From contig CAWGPY010000002.1 of NCBI GenBank assembly GCA_963824595.1, positions 496,001 through 560,000 on the forward strand: a DNA stretch of 64,000 nucleotides, read 5' to 3'. Origin of the DNA: Cybelea sp963824595. Lineage in GTDB: Bacteria; Vulcanimicrobiota; Vulcanimicrobiia; Vulcanimicrobiales; Vulcanimicrobiaceae. The position numbers and the translations under genes are program-made. The notes beneath the pieces are model-generated. The model did not search any database, was not told the origin of the DNA, and worked only from the letters and a program-made list of their open reading frames with translations. Within the stretch, counting starts at the first letter, position 1. Each line of letters begins with the position of its first letter. Positions 18,960 through 27,255 of this stretch are shown here, piece after piece.

Positions 18960-19478
18960 CTACGACTTCGTGCAGGTTCCGTTGTAGCCAGGCTTCCAGG
19001 TTCCACTCGAGTTGACGTCACCGGAATCGTTGAACTTCGTCGGACTGTAGACCGTATACGTATCGCGGATCTCGAACGGCTTGCCGGCCGCAGTGAAAAT
19101 CATTCCGGTCCACATCGTCTTGCGGCCGGTTTCCTTCGTGGATTCGTTACCGGTGCCGCCGCCGGGATAGGCCCAGGAGGACCACCAGGTCTTCGTCGCG
19201 GCCGAGTACGTGAGGAAACCGTATTGGTCGTAGTTCGTACCGGTGTAACGCCACACAATGGTGCCGGGCACGACGCTGCGCGTGGCGTTCAGGGTCTGGA
19301 CCGCGGGGCCTGCCAAGGCGCTCGGGATCGTGTTCTTGCAGGTCCACGTGCCGAGCATCCAGTCGTAAGCGTGCGGTCCCGTGCCGGCGTTGGACATCAT
19401 CATGGAGGATTGCGCCCAGACGGCGCCGGGCGCTCCAAGCAGCGCCGCGAGCGCAACGGGAACGATCAGTCTTTTCAA
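18960..19478 (-). CDS. Small secreted protein with GTWxC motif
   Basis: 172 aa. TTG 19478 is chosen because GGAGG precedes it by 8 bp and it begins a signal peptide (LKRLIVPVALAALLGAPGAVWAQ). The mature part opens with DWMLGTWTCKNT, then VVPGTIVWRYTGTNYDQYGFLTY and a C-terminal cysteine (GTCTKS). A paralogue sits at 21482 (GTWSC start, TTTCTKK end), suggesting a conserved disulphide and a lipocalin-like or DUF1579-like barrel. Convergent with the propeller gene. Confidence 0.72.
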   Translation of the reverse strand: MKRLIVPVALAALLGAPGAVWAQSSMMMSNAGTGPHAYDWMLGTWTCKNTIPSALAGPAVQTLNATRSVVPGTIVWRYTGTNYDQYGFLTYSAATKTWWSSWAYPGGGTGNESTKETGRKTMWTGMIFTAAGKPFEIRDTYTVYSPTKFNDSGDVNSSGTWKPGYNGTCTKS

Positions 19479-19617
19479 AATGGATACCTCCGAAAGCAAG
19501 AGTACTCCCGGCAGGTTGCCCGCTTACGCGACAGTTACCTCTGCGGCGGTCCATGCGTCACAAGCACAAGTTTTCGCTTGTTAAAAGGCCAGTATCGTTG
19601 GCCGGAGGCATGCTCTC

Positions 19618-20343
19618 ATGGATTCGATTTCGCGCTACGTCCTTTTTGCGATGATGACGGCGCTCGTCGTGGCCCTCGCTCGTCCCGTGCCCGGCTGGGG
19701 CGTGAACATCCCGTACGAACGAATGGCGCCACTCGGCCAATACCTGATGGCCGACCGTCAAGCCGAGATCATTCTTGCGCGGAGCGCGGCCCCGCCGGCG
19801 ATCTCGAGCCACGCGACGTTGCTCGCGCTGACCCGGCACGGGTACGAAACCGCGGTAAAGGGGACCAATGGCTTTACTTGTCTCGTGGAACGGTCGTGGA
19901 TGTCGCCGTTCGACTCGCCCGAGTTCTGGAACTGGAAGATGCGCGGGCCGATTTGCTACAACCCTGCCGCGTCGCGCACGGTCCTGCTCTACACGCTCCG
20001 CCGGACGGAACTGGCGCTGGCGCGGCAGACCAAATCGGCGATGCTCGACCGCACCAAGGCCGCGGTTGCCGCGAAGCGGATGCCGGCGCCGGAGCCGGGC
20101 TCCATGTCGTATATGATGTCGAAGCTCGGCGATCTGGGCGACGGCGTCGGAGCGTGGAAGTCGCACCTTATGTTTTACGCTCCTACAACAGATGGCGCGA
20201 ACGACGGGGCGAGCTGGGGCGCGGACTTGCCGCGGTCGCCCGTCATTTTCGACACGTCGCGCCGCGTCGTACCGGAGCCGGAAACGATCTTCATGGTACC
20301 CGTCGCTCACTGGTCCGATGGGACGGCCGCGCCGCCTACGTAA
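19618..20343 (+). CDS. Secreted hypothetical protein
   Basis: 241 aa from ATG 19618; signal peptide MDSISRYVLFAMMTALVVALA. The body carries QYLMADRQAEIILARSAAPPAIS, a CLVERSW segment, YNPAASRTVLLYTLRRTELALA and MSYMMSKLGDLGDGVGAWKSHLMFYAP. This arrangement recurs in uncharacterised exported proteins, but I recognise no named family. Its 3' end overlaps the convergent aldo/keto reductase gene by 37 bp. Confidence 0.72.
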   Translation: MDSISRYVLFAMMTALVVALARPVPGWGVNIPYERMAPLGQYLMADRQAEIILARSAAPPAISSHATLLALTRHGYETAVKGTNGFTCLVERSWMSPFDSPEFWNWKMRGPICYNPAASRTVLLYTLRRTELALARQTKSAMLDRTKAAVAAKRMPAPEPGSMSYMMSKLGDLGDGVGAWKSHLMFYAPTTDGANDGASWGADLPRSPVIFDTSRRVVPEPETIFMVPVAHWSDGTAAPPT

Positions 20344-21344
20344 ACGGCGGCATCGTTTTCGATCAAGCCTTCAGATCGAAGATCCGACCAGAACGCATGC
20401 GGTATCCGCGTCTCGAGCGACGTGTAGTCCTCGAGCACCTGCTGCGGATTCGAGCAGCCGACAACCAGTGCGACCGCCACATCCGGCGCAATCGAAAACT
20501 GCAGCGCGGCCGTGCGAAGGTCGACGCCGAACCGCGCCGCGACCGCGCGCAGCCGATCGCGCTTCTCGATAGCCGCAGCCGAGATATCATAATTCGTCTT
20601 CCCGTAGTTGAAGCGTGCGCTGCCGCTGATGAAGCCTGCGTTGAGCGAGGAACCCACGACGAAGGCCATTCCGCGTTCGCGTGCTTTTGGGAACACGTGG
20701 TGCAGCGCGTTCTCATGATCGATCAACGAATATTGTCGCGCCAGAAGGCAGACGTCGGCGTCGGCGACGTCGATCAGCTTGAGAATCGGTTCGGGCGAGT
20801 TGACGCCAAGGCCCCAGCCCTTGATCACGCCTTCGTCGCGCATCCGGCTCAGCGCCGGGAACGCGCCGTTGCGCGCGATCTCAAATTGCTCTTCCCACGG
20901 CCCCGGCAGCCACGGATTATCCGGTGAGAGGTCGTGAACAAAGACGACGTCGAGGGCGTCGACGCCTAACCGCTGCAGGCTGTCTTCGATCGAGCGCTTG
21001 ACGCCGTCGGCGGTATAGTCGTAACGGAGATTGTTCGGCGAAGGGGCGAACGGAAAGTACTCTTTCGCATTGTTGTCGCGCGCCGCCGTAAGCAATTTAC
21101 CGACCTTTGAGGACAGGACGTACTCGCTGCGCGTCTGTTTGTGCAAAAAGGTGCCGAGGCGGCGCTCTGCGAGCCCGAGACCGTACCATGGAGAGGTGTC
21201 GTAGTAGCGGACTCCTGCGCTCCAGGCGGTCTCGATCGTAGCATACGCGAGCTCGTCGGTGAGGTACGCGAACTCGTTGCCGAATGGCACGCCGCCGAGA
21301 CCGAAGCGCTTTCCTCGGAAACTATCGGACGCGTTCATGCACAT
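20307..21344 (-). CDS. Aldo/keto reductase
   Basis: 345-aa TIM-barrel NAD(P)H-dependent oxidoreductase. The family pattern is clear: GLGGVPFGN, AWSAGVRYYDTSPWYGLGLAERRLG (catalytic Asp and Tyr), VLSSKVGKLL (catalytic Lys), DVVFVHD (catalytic His) and the C-terminal VVGCSNPQQVLEDY. It most resembles D-threo-aldose/L-fucose dehydrogenases, which oxidise sugars to lactones; the substrate is inferred. The last 37 bp overlap the opposing secreted-protein gene. An alternative ATG lies two codons downstream (MNASDS). Confidence 0.92.
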   Translation of the reverse strand: MCMNASDSFRGKRFGLGGVPFGNEFAYLTDELAYATIETAWSAGVRYYDTSPWYGLGLAERRLGTFLHKQTRSEYVLSSKVGKLLTAARDNNAKEYFPFAPSPNNLRYDYTADGVKRSIEDSLQRLGVDALDVVFVHDLSPDNPWLPGPWEEQFEIARNGAFPALSRMRDEGVIKGWGLGVNSPEPILKLIDVADADVCLLARQYSLIDHENALHHVFPKARERGMAFVVGSSLNAGFISGSARFNYGKTNYDISAAAIEKRDRLRAVAARFGVDLRTAALQFSIAPDVAVALVVGCSNPQQVLEDYTSLETRIPHAFWSDLRSEGLIENDAAVYVGGAAVPSDQ

Positions 21345-21481
21345 GCTTATCCCCGCATGGGACGGAGCCTAACGCCAGGCCGGCCCGACGCAGGAAGCCG
21401 TGCCAAATAGATGCGACCGTTGAGGGAGAGCTCGCCTCGAATTCGAAGAATGGAGGACGCCGTACGCTGGGAGGTGCGATA

Positions 21482-21979
21482 ATGCGCTTAGTCCTCACCA
21501 TGGCCCTGTGTGCGTTCTTGACCGCGGCGGCGGTCGCCGAGACGACCCCGCCGGGGTATTCCCAGTTCGATCTCGCTCAGCAAGCGAAGCTGCGGGCCGA
21601 TCTGGGGACGTGGAGCTGCGCCTCCGTTCCGCCAACGAAGGCTCCCCAGTCGTTCACGGAGTCGGAACAGGGCAACTGGTTCGTCGCTCGCGAGACCGGC
21701 GATAACCCCGCTACCGGTTACGAGCGCTGGAGTCATTCGCTGAACGCATACGTCTTGATCACGATCTTCGACTCCGGCGCGAGCAACGTCGAGCAGACGA
21801 CGTCCCTAGATCCCGACAACGCAACGTGGACGCAGATGTGGCCGGCGCTCGACGGGCAGGGACGAAAGCGTTTCGACAACCCAGTCTCGCGCAGCGGCGA
21901 CGTCCTTCGCTCCTCGACGCAGTTCTACGACGCCACGGGCGCCGTGCGGACGAGCACCACGACCTGCACCAAGAAATAG
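21482..21979 (+). CDS. Small secreted protein with GTWxC motif (paralogue)
   Basis: 165 aa from ATG 21482 (signal peptide MRLVLTMALCAFLTAAAVA). It shares with the gene at 18960 the LGTWSC start, an aromatic beta-rich core (YERWSHSLNAYVLITIFDSGAS) and a TTTCTKK end. Two cysteines at the ends could close a barrel. Function unknown. The 137 bp upstream hold no gene. Confidence 0.72.
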   Translation: MRLVLTMALCAFLTAAAVAETTPPGYSQFDLAQQAKLRADLGTWSCASVPPTKAPQSFTESEQGNWFVARETGDNPATGYERWSHSLNAYVLITIFDSGASNVEQTTSLDPDNATWTQMWPALDGQGRKRFDNPVSRSGDVLRSSTQFYDATGAVRTSTTTCTKK

Positions 21980-22056
21980 CCCCTTGCTTCAAACGTAGGC
22001 AAGCGCTAGCATAGAAGGACAGAGACCCGTCAGGCTCATCTCAAAGGAGAAATACT

Positions 22057-22611
22057 ATGAGACAAATCGCCGCCGACGTCGCCGGATCGATCGATGAAGC
22101 CCATAAGCTCTGGGGTTGGTATTTGGCACTCGGGATCGCCCTGATTCTGGTTGGAATCTACGCAGTCTGGGCCGAGACGTTCGCAACGCTCGCATCCGTG
22201 GTTGCGCTGGGAGCCGTCCTCGTTGTCGCAGGCATCGCCCAACTCGTGGGTGCGTTTATGGCACGCGGTGCCGGCCACGTAATCCTGTTGCTTCTCGCGG
22301 GGGCCCTCGACATTATCGTAGGCCTGATGCTGCTGCAGCATCCTATCGCCGGCGCGCTCACCATCACGCTTCTGCTTGCGGCACTCTTGGTTTTTGGTGG
22401 CATCTTCCGCTTTGCCTCCGCTCTATGGCTGCAGTTCCCGCAGTACGGCTGGGTCGCGGCTAGCGGGGCCATCAGCTTTATATTGGGCGTCCTGCTGTGG
22501 ATGCAATGGCCTATCTCGGCATTTTGGTTTATCGGATTCGTCGTGGGACTGAACTTCATATTTGCCGGAATAGCCTGGTCGTCAATGGGATTGAGACTAA
22601 AGACTCTCTAA
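22057..22611 (+). CDS. HdeD / DUF308 membrane protein
   Basis: 184 aa, six predicted membrane helices in three pairs; the start is ATG 22057 with AAAGGAG. The DUF308 repeat (WGWYLALGIALILVGIYAVW, LLLAGALDIIVGLMLLQHP) matches HdeD-type proteins, linked in enterobacteria to acid resistance. Here the role is inferred only from family. Base composition is slightly lower in G+C than its neighbours. Confidence 0.88.
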   Translation: MRQIAADVAGSIDEAHKLWGWYLALGIALILVGIYAVWAETFATLASVVALGAVLVVAGIAQLVGAFMARGAGHVILLLLAGALDIIVGLMLLQHPIAGALTITLLLAALLVFGGIFRFASALWLQFPQYGWVAASGAISFILGVLLWMQWPISAFWFIGFVVGLNFIFAGIAWSSMGLRLKTL

Positions 22612-22644
22612 TCGCTGGTAACGGCTGCACGCCGCCAAGCACGA

Positions 22645-23154
22645 TCATCGGGCCGGCGGCGTTGCTTGAGGTCCGGGCCTCGCGCCGTTCTTGACGACCA
22701 GAACGTCGCGCATTCCCTCGCTGTAATGGAAGGCGCAGCCGATGAGGTAGGTTCCCGCCTTCACCAGCGTCACGGTGACGGACTTGCCGGGCTGGATCGG
22801 GCCGCTCGCGTAGCCGGCCTCGAGTTTCCCGCCGCCTTTCGCTCCGACCGATAGATTCGGATTCTTCGGGAACACCGCCGGCGGTCCGGAGATCACTTTG
22901 ACGACGTCGAGCGTGTGCTCGATGCTTTTCGAGAGGTTGCAGATCGTGATCTTGGTGCCGGGAGGGAAGCCGAGCGACTGCGAGCGTGCGGTTTGCGTGA
23001 ATCCGCCCAGGGTCGCTTTCCACGTGGACGACTTGATCGAGCCGAGCCCCTCGAACGGAAGCTCCTCACCGATCGTGTTCTTCGGAACGGTTGCCGTCGC
23101 GATCAGATCGGAGTCAAACGCGGGAAGCGCGTACGTGGTGAGTTTCGTAGACAA
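22645..23154 (-). CDS. Cupredoxin (plastocyanin-like) without obvious signal peptide
   Basis: 169 aa from TTG 23154, set by GGAGG five bases upstream; an upstream TTG at 23169 overlaps that site. The C-terminal half is a cupredoxin fold: SIEHTLDVVK supplies the first copper His and CAFHYSEGM gives the C-x2-H-x4-M pattern of type 1 copper sites. An electron-carrier role is likely. No typical signal peptide is visible, odd for a blue copper protein, so export may use another route or the start may be wrong. Confidence 0.8.
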   Translation of the reverse strand: MSTKLTTYALPAFDSDLIATATVPKNTIGEELPFEGLGSIKSSTWKATLGGFTQTARSQSLGFPPGTKITICNLSKSIEHTLDVVKVISGPPAVFPKNPNLSVGAKGGGKLEAGYASGPIQPGKSVTVTLVKAGTYLIGCAFHYSEGMRDVLVVKNGARPGPQATPPAR

Positions 23155-23222
23155 TGAGTCCTCCAACAAGCGTTGTGCTTGCCGAAGTCTAGCGCCGCGA
23201 GATGAAGAAAGGTTAAAGCGTC

Positions 23223-23492
23223 CTAATTTTCCTCAACGGCGACAAACTGAAAGCCGACGTCCGCGGCGCCGTTGTTGCCGACAATTATCAGAACTTTCGG
23301 CCCACACGACCCTTGCTGCGTGGCAGTGGCCATGAAAAAGCGCGCGTCGTACGGGGTGACCGTCACCGCGACGCAGCCTCGGACGGAGCCGTTGAGGAAA
23401 CGAACTTCGTACCAGCCGACGTAGGGATGTTTGACCGTAAATCCGGACCCCGCTAGCACGGTGCCGTTTGCGCTAACGGTGCCGGCAACCAT
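23223..23492 (-). CDS. Small beta-rich hypothetical protein
   Basis: 89 aa from ATG 23492. The sequence alternates short strands and turns (GTVSANGTVLAGSGFTVKH, WYEVRFLNGSVRGCVAVTVTP) and has two cysteines (RGC, GSCG). No signal peptide. It resembles C-terminal or stand-alone exported beta domains of unknown function. No long alternative frame covers this interval, and the codon use fits a gene. Confidence 0.55.
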   Translation of the reverse strand: MVAGTVSANGTVLAGSGFTVKHPYVGWYEVRFLNGSVRGCVAVTVTPYDARFFMATATQQGSCGPKVLIIVGNNGAADVGFQFVAVEEN

Positions 23493-23633
23493 TCGGGGCG
23501 CCGGCGCGGCTTAGACAGCTTAGGCTGAGGTCACGAACTGTATGCCAATGGATGGATGCCGACCTGGCCGGAGGGGTCGCTGCGGGGCACAAAGTTGTCT
23601 CAGCGGCCACGTGCCGCGGGCACTCGCACCGGC

Positions 23634-24323
23634 ATGCCGCCGCCGACGATTCTCGTCGCCGAAGACGATCGAGCCATCCGCGAGCTGCTCGCGCACCATC
23701 TCGAGCGCGAGGGGTTCGCGGTGGTCGGCGTTCCCGACGGGCACGCGGCGCTGCGCGGAGCGCGCGGCGCGGCGGATTTGCTCGTGCTTGACGTCGCGCT
23801 GCCCGGCGTTGACGGTTACGACGTAGTGCGAACGCTCCGGCGGGAGGAGCGCACGGTGCCGATCGTCATCGTGACCGCGCGTACCGACGAGATCGATCGC
23901 GTTCTGGGTTTCGAGCTCGGCGCGGACGACTTCATCTGCAAACCGTTCTCGCCGCGCGAGGTCGTCGTCCGCATCAAGTCCATCTTGCGCCGGAGCGGAC
24001 GTCCCATTCCCGCGCCCGGCCCGCTGCTGCGATTCGGCCGGCTCGAGATTGACGCGCGCGCCAGGGAGGCGAGGGTTGACGGCACCGACGTGCGGCTCAA
24101 GCCGCGCGAGTTCGCGCTGCTGATGGAGCTCGCCGCGAACGCCGGCGTCGCGCTCTCGCGCGACTGGCTGCTGCAGCGCGTGTGGGGCTTCGATTTCAAC
24201 GGCGACGAGCGTACCATTGACGTCCACGTGCACCGCCTGCGCGCCAAGATCGAGGAGCCGTGGAGCCTGCCCTCGCTGCTGCACACCGTCCATGGATTCG
24301 GTTACAAGTTCGCTCGCGGTTGA
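23634..24323 (+). CDS. OmpR/PhoB-family response regulator
   Basis: 229 aa from ATG 23634. Receiver domain with VAEDD acidic pocket, phospho-acceptor in LLVLDVALPG, and K in CKPF; winged-helix DNA-binding domain (RFGRLEIDARAREARVDG, RTIDVHVHRLRAKIE, GFGYKFA). The frame is open upstream but with unconserved residues. The histidine kinase gene overlaps its last 32 bp, so the two form a coupled two-component system. The signal and target genes are unknown. Confidence 0.95.
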   Translation: MPPPTILVAEDDRAIRELLAHHLEREGFAVVGVPDGHAALRGARGAADLLVLDVALPGVDGYDVVRTLRREERTVPIVIVTARTDEIDRVLGFELGADDFICKPFSPREVVVRIKSILRRSGRPIPAPGPLLRFGRLEIDARAREARVDGTDVRLKPREFALLMELAANAGVALSRDWLLQRVWGFDFNGDERTIDVHVHRLRAKIEEPWSLPSLLHTVHGFGYKFARG

Positions 24324-25005
24324 GTCGCCCCGGACCCGCCGTCAACTCGCGCGAGCCGTGCTCGCGACCGTGGGCCACGAACTGCGCACGCCCCTGACCT
24401 CGATACGCGGCTACATCGAGACGCTGCTCGACGGCGACTTCGATCCGCCCACGGCGCGCCGATTCCTCGAAACGGCGCGGCGCGAGGCGCTGCGCCTCGG
24501 CCGGCTGGTGGACGGCATGCTCGACGTCTCCATGCTCGATCTCGCCGGCCCGCATTCGCGCGCGGTCTGCAACGTAGTCGAGCAGATCCGCGCGACCGTC
24601 GAGCTGGTGACGCCGATGGCCGCGGCGCGGCGCGTGACCATTCGGACCCATCTGCCGCCGGCCGCTCTGGCCCGCGTTGACGGCGACGCCTGCGTCCACG
24701 CGCTGGCGAACCTGGTCGAAAACGCGGTCAAGCACGGGCGCGAGCCCGGGATCGTCGAGGTGTCGTGCCATCGCGGCAAACAGTTCGTCGCCGTTGCGGT
24801 CGAGGACGACGGCCGCGGGATCGCGCCGGGAGAACGCGAGGCGATCTTCGCGATGGGCGTGCGCGGCGACGCGGCCGGGCGTCCCGGCTGCGGCATCGGG
24901 CTCGCCGTCGTCAAGGCGATCGCGCAGCGCGCCGGCGGCGACGTGCGGGCGGAAGCCTCGGCGCTGGGAGGGGCCCGCTTCGTTCTGCGCTTTCCGGCGG
25001 GATAA
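24292..25005 (+). CDS. Soluble sensor histidine kinase
   Basis: 237 aa; ATG 24292 lies inside the response-regulator gene and gives translational coupling. HisKA domain with H-box ATVGHELRTPLTSIRGYIE, then N-box ANLVENAVKHG, G1 EDDGRGIAPG and G2 GCGIGLAVVKAIAQ. There is no transmembrane or sensing domain, so the protein is a bare kinase core, either sensing in the cytoplasm or relying on a partner. It is the cognate partner of the adjacent OmpR-type regulator. Confidence 0.93.
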   Translation: MDSVTSSLAVESPRTRRQLARAVLATVGHELRTPLTSIRGYIETLLDGDFDPPTARRFLETARREALRLGRLVDGMLDVSMLDLAGPHSRAVCNVVEQIRATVELVTPMAAARRVTIRTHLPPAALARVDGDACVHALANLVENAVKHGREPGIVEVSCHRGKQFVAVAVEDDGRGIAPGEREAIFAMGVRGDAAGRPGCGIGLAVVKAIAQRAGGDVRAEASALGGARFVLRFPAG

Positions 25006-25040
25006 TCACCGGCGCTCGGCGTAGGTAACGGTCCGTGGCT

Positions 25041-25367
25041 ATGTCCCGGGTGCCGTTCGCACATGCGAGTGAAGCCGAGCTCGCGCGCCTCTTCGACTTC
25101 TATCGAATCGCCTGGCAGTACGAACCGCGAACCTTCCCGATCGCCTGGAACGAAAACGGACGTCCGGTGGAGTTTTTTACGCCGGACTTTTACCTTCCGG
25201 AATACGACCTCTACATCGAGGTCACGGTCGCCAAACCGGTGCGCAACACGCGTAAGAACCGCAAGGTTCGGCTGATGCGCTCGCACCATCCGCTAGTCAA
25301 CGTAAAACTCTTCACCCGCCGCGACGTCGACCGCGTCTTCTCGCGCGCGATGAAGCGGGCTTCGTGA
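25041..25367 (+). CDS. Small PD-(D/E)XK-like nuclease-fold protein
   Basis: 108 aa from ATG 25041 (a GTG lies two codons upstream). FYRIAWQYEPRTFPIAW, FFTPDFYLPEYDLYIEVT and NRKVRLMRSHHP resemble restriction-endonuclease-like folds, with PD followed by E-x-T where E-x-K is usual, so catalysis is doubtful. This domain is known beside or fused to hypoxanthine phosphoribosyltransferase genes, as here: the next gene overlaps its stop by 4 bp. Its role in purine salvage is unclear. Confidence 0.7.
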   Translation: MSRVPFAHASEAELARLFDFYRIAWQYEPRTFPIAWNENGRPVEFFTPDFYLPEYDLYIEVTVAKPVRNTRKNRKVRLMRSHHPLVNVKLFTRRDVDRVFSRAMKRAS

Positions 25368-25876
25368 TCGGCGAGCCGCTCTACGACTCGCGCTCGATCG
25401 CCGAGCGCGTCGCGTCCATCGGCGCGGACATTTCTACGGACTACTCCGGCAAGACGCCGCTCATGATCGGGCTCCTCGGCGCCGCCGCGACCTTTCTGGC
25501 GGACCTCGTGCGGACCGTGACGATCCCGTGCCACGTGGATTTCATCTCCGTGAACAAATTCGGCGACGGCGACGGCATCGAGCTGGAGAAGGACGTCGGG
25601 ATCCCGGTCGAAGGCCGGCACGTGATCCTGGTGGACGATACCGTGGATACCGGTCTGACCCTCCAGTACGTCATCAAGAGGCTGCTCGAGCGCCGGCCTG
25701 CCTCGCTGGCCGTCTGCACGCTGCTCGACCGCCCGCACAGGAGAATCGCCGATATTGAAATCAAATATAGGGCCTTCGAGATCCCCGACGTCTACGTCGT
25801 GGGCTACGGTCTCGATTACCTAGGACGCTATCGGGAGCTCCCGGCCTTGTACGCACACGGAACCTGGCCCACGTAA
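25364..25876 (+). CDS. hpt: Hypoxanthine phosphoribosyltransferase
   Basis: 170 aa from GTG 25364, overlapping the previous stop (GTGA). It salvages hypoxanthine or guanine with PRPP. The PRPP loop is VILVDDTVDTGLTLQY; VDFISVNKFG and the terminal YVVGYGLDYLGRYRELPALY are diagnostic of HPRT. An acidic-pair change (VDDT rather than VEDI) is within family range. The start codon of the GH125 gene shares one base with its stop. Confidence 0.92.
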   Translation: MIGEPLYDSRSIAERVASIGADISTDYSGKTPLMIGLLGAAATFLADLVRTVTIPCHVDFISVNKFGDGDGIELEKDVGIPVEGRHVILVDDTVDTGLTLQYVIKRLLERRPASLAVCTLLDRPHRRIADIEIKYRAFEIPDVYVVGYGLDYLGRYRELPALYAHGTWPT

Positions 25877-27195
25877 TGCGGCGTTCGCTCGCCGCCCTCG
25901 CCCTCTGCGGGTTGCTCGCGGGCGTTGCGGCGTTGCTGCCGGTTCCCGGCTCGGCCCTCGAGCTGCGCTCGATCGAGCGCGCGGCGGCCGACTATCGCAG
26001 CCCCAACACGCGCCTGGAAGAGATGTTCCGTGCCGCCCTGCTCGAGACGAGCAAGCTCGCGCAGTACGCGCCCGACGGCACCGCCTACATCATGACCGGC
26101 GACATCCCGGCCGAGTGGCTGCGCGACGCCAGCGCCCAAGCGCGCCCCTACCTATTCTTCGCCAAGGACGATCCCGACGTGCGGGCCCTCCTGCGCGCGA
26201 TCATCGCCCGCATGGTCAAGTACCTGCAGATCGACCCCTACGCCAATGCCTACACGCTGGACTATCGCGTGTGGGAACAGAAGTTCGAGCTCGACTCGCT
26301 CGCCTATCCCACCGCGCTGGCCTGGAGCTACTGGAAGACGACCGGCGACGCGTCCATCTTCACGCCGGACTTCTCGCGCATGCTCGACGGCGTCTTGACG
26401 ACGATGGAACGCGAGCAGAACCATCCGCGCGACTCGCGCTACACGCACAAGGAGCTCCCCAACTTGGGCCGCGGCAACGCCGTGGGCTACACGGGCATGA
26501 TCTGGACCGGCTTCCGGCCGTCGGACGACGCCTGCGAGTACAACTACCTGATTCCGTCGGAGATGTTCGCGGTGGTGGCGCTGGGCGATATGGCCCAGAT
26601 CGAGCTCGACGTGTACCACAACGTCGTGAAGGCGCGCGAGGCCAAGGCGCTGCGCGACGAAGTGCAGCGCGGCATCCAGACCTACGGCCTGGTGCTCGTC
26701 CCGAAGTACGGCTACATCTACGCCTACGAGGTTGACGGCCTGGGCCACGCGATCTTGACCGACGACGCCAACATCCCGAGCCTGCTGGCCGCGCCGTACT
26801 TCGGATACACCGCGCCGGGCGACCGCTACTACGAGAACACGCGCCGCTTCTTACTGTCGCAGGACAACCCGTCGTTCTATCAAGGACACATCGCGCGCGG
26901 CATCGGCAGCTATCACACGCCCGACCACTGGGTGTGGCCGCTCGCGCTGATCATGGAGGGGCTCACGTCAACCTCCAGCTCCGAGAAGCAGGACGTGCTC
27001 GGCCAGCTGCTCGCCAGCGACCCGGGCGATCACCTGCTGCACGAGTCGTTCAATCCGGATAATCCGCAGCAGTTCACGCGCCGCAGCTTCGGCTGGCCCA
27101 ACGCGCTGTTCTCCGAGTTCGTGATGACGCAGTTCGAAGGCGCCGCGGAAATTCCGATGGGCGACACCAGCGACCTCGAGTTCAATACTGAGTGA
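25876..27195 (+). CDS. GH125 exo-alpha-1,6-mannosidase, secreted
   Basis: 439 aa, (alpha/alpha)6-barrel hydrolase acting on non-reducing alpha-1,6-mannosides without metal. The signal peptide MRRSLAALALCGLLAGVAAL precedes YIMTGDIPAEWLRDASAQARPY, holding a catalytic Asp; GYTGMIWTGFRPSDDACEYNYLIPSEMF and GIGSYHTPDHWVWPLALIMEG are further GH125 landmarks. Its start overlaps the HPRT stop by 1 bp although the functions are unrelated. Confidence 0.92.
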   Translation: MRRSLAALALCGLLAGVAALLPVPGSALELRSIERAAADYRSPNTRLEEMFRAALLETSKLAQYAPDGTAYIMTGDIPAEWLRDASAQARPYLFFAKDDPDVRALLRAIIARMVKYLQIDPYANAYTLDYRVWEQKFELDSLAYPTALAWSYWKTTGDASIFTPDFSRMLDGVLTTMEREQNHPRDSRYTHKELPNLGRGNAVGYTGMIWTGFRPSDDACEYNYLIPSEMFAVVALGDMAQIELDVYHNVVKAREAKALRDEVQRGIQTYGLVLVPKYGYIYAYEVDGLGHAILTDDANIPSLLAAPYFGYTAPGDRYYENTRRFLLSQDNPSFYQGHIARGIGSYHTPDHWVWPLALIMEGLTSTSSSEKQDVLGQLLASDPGDHLLHESFNPDNPQQFTRRSFGWPNALFSEFVMTQFEGAAEIPMGDTSDLEFNTE

Positions 27196-27255
27196 GTGCG
27201 GCATTTTGGCGCGGGACCGTAGCCGGTTCCGCGCTAATGCCGTACGAAAGAAGCC

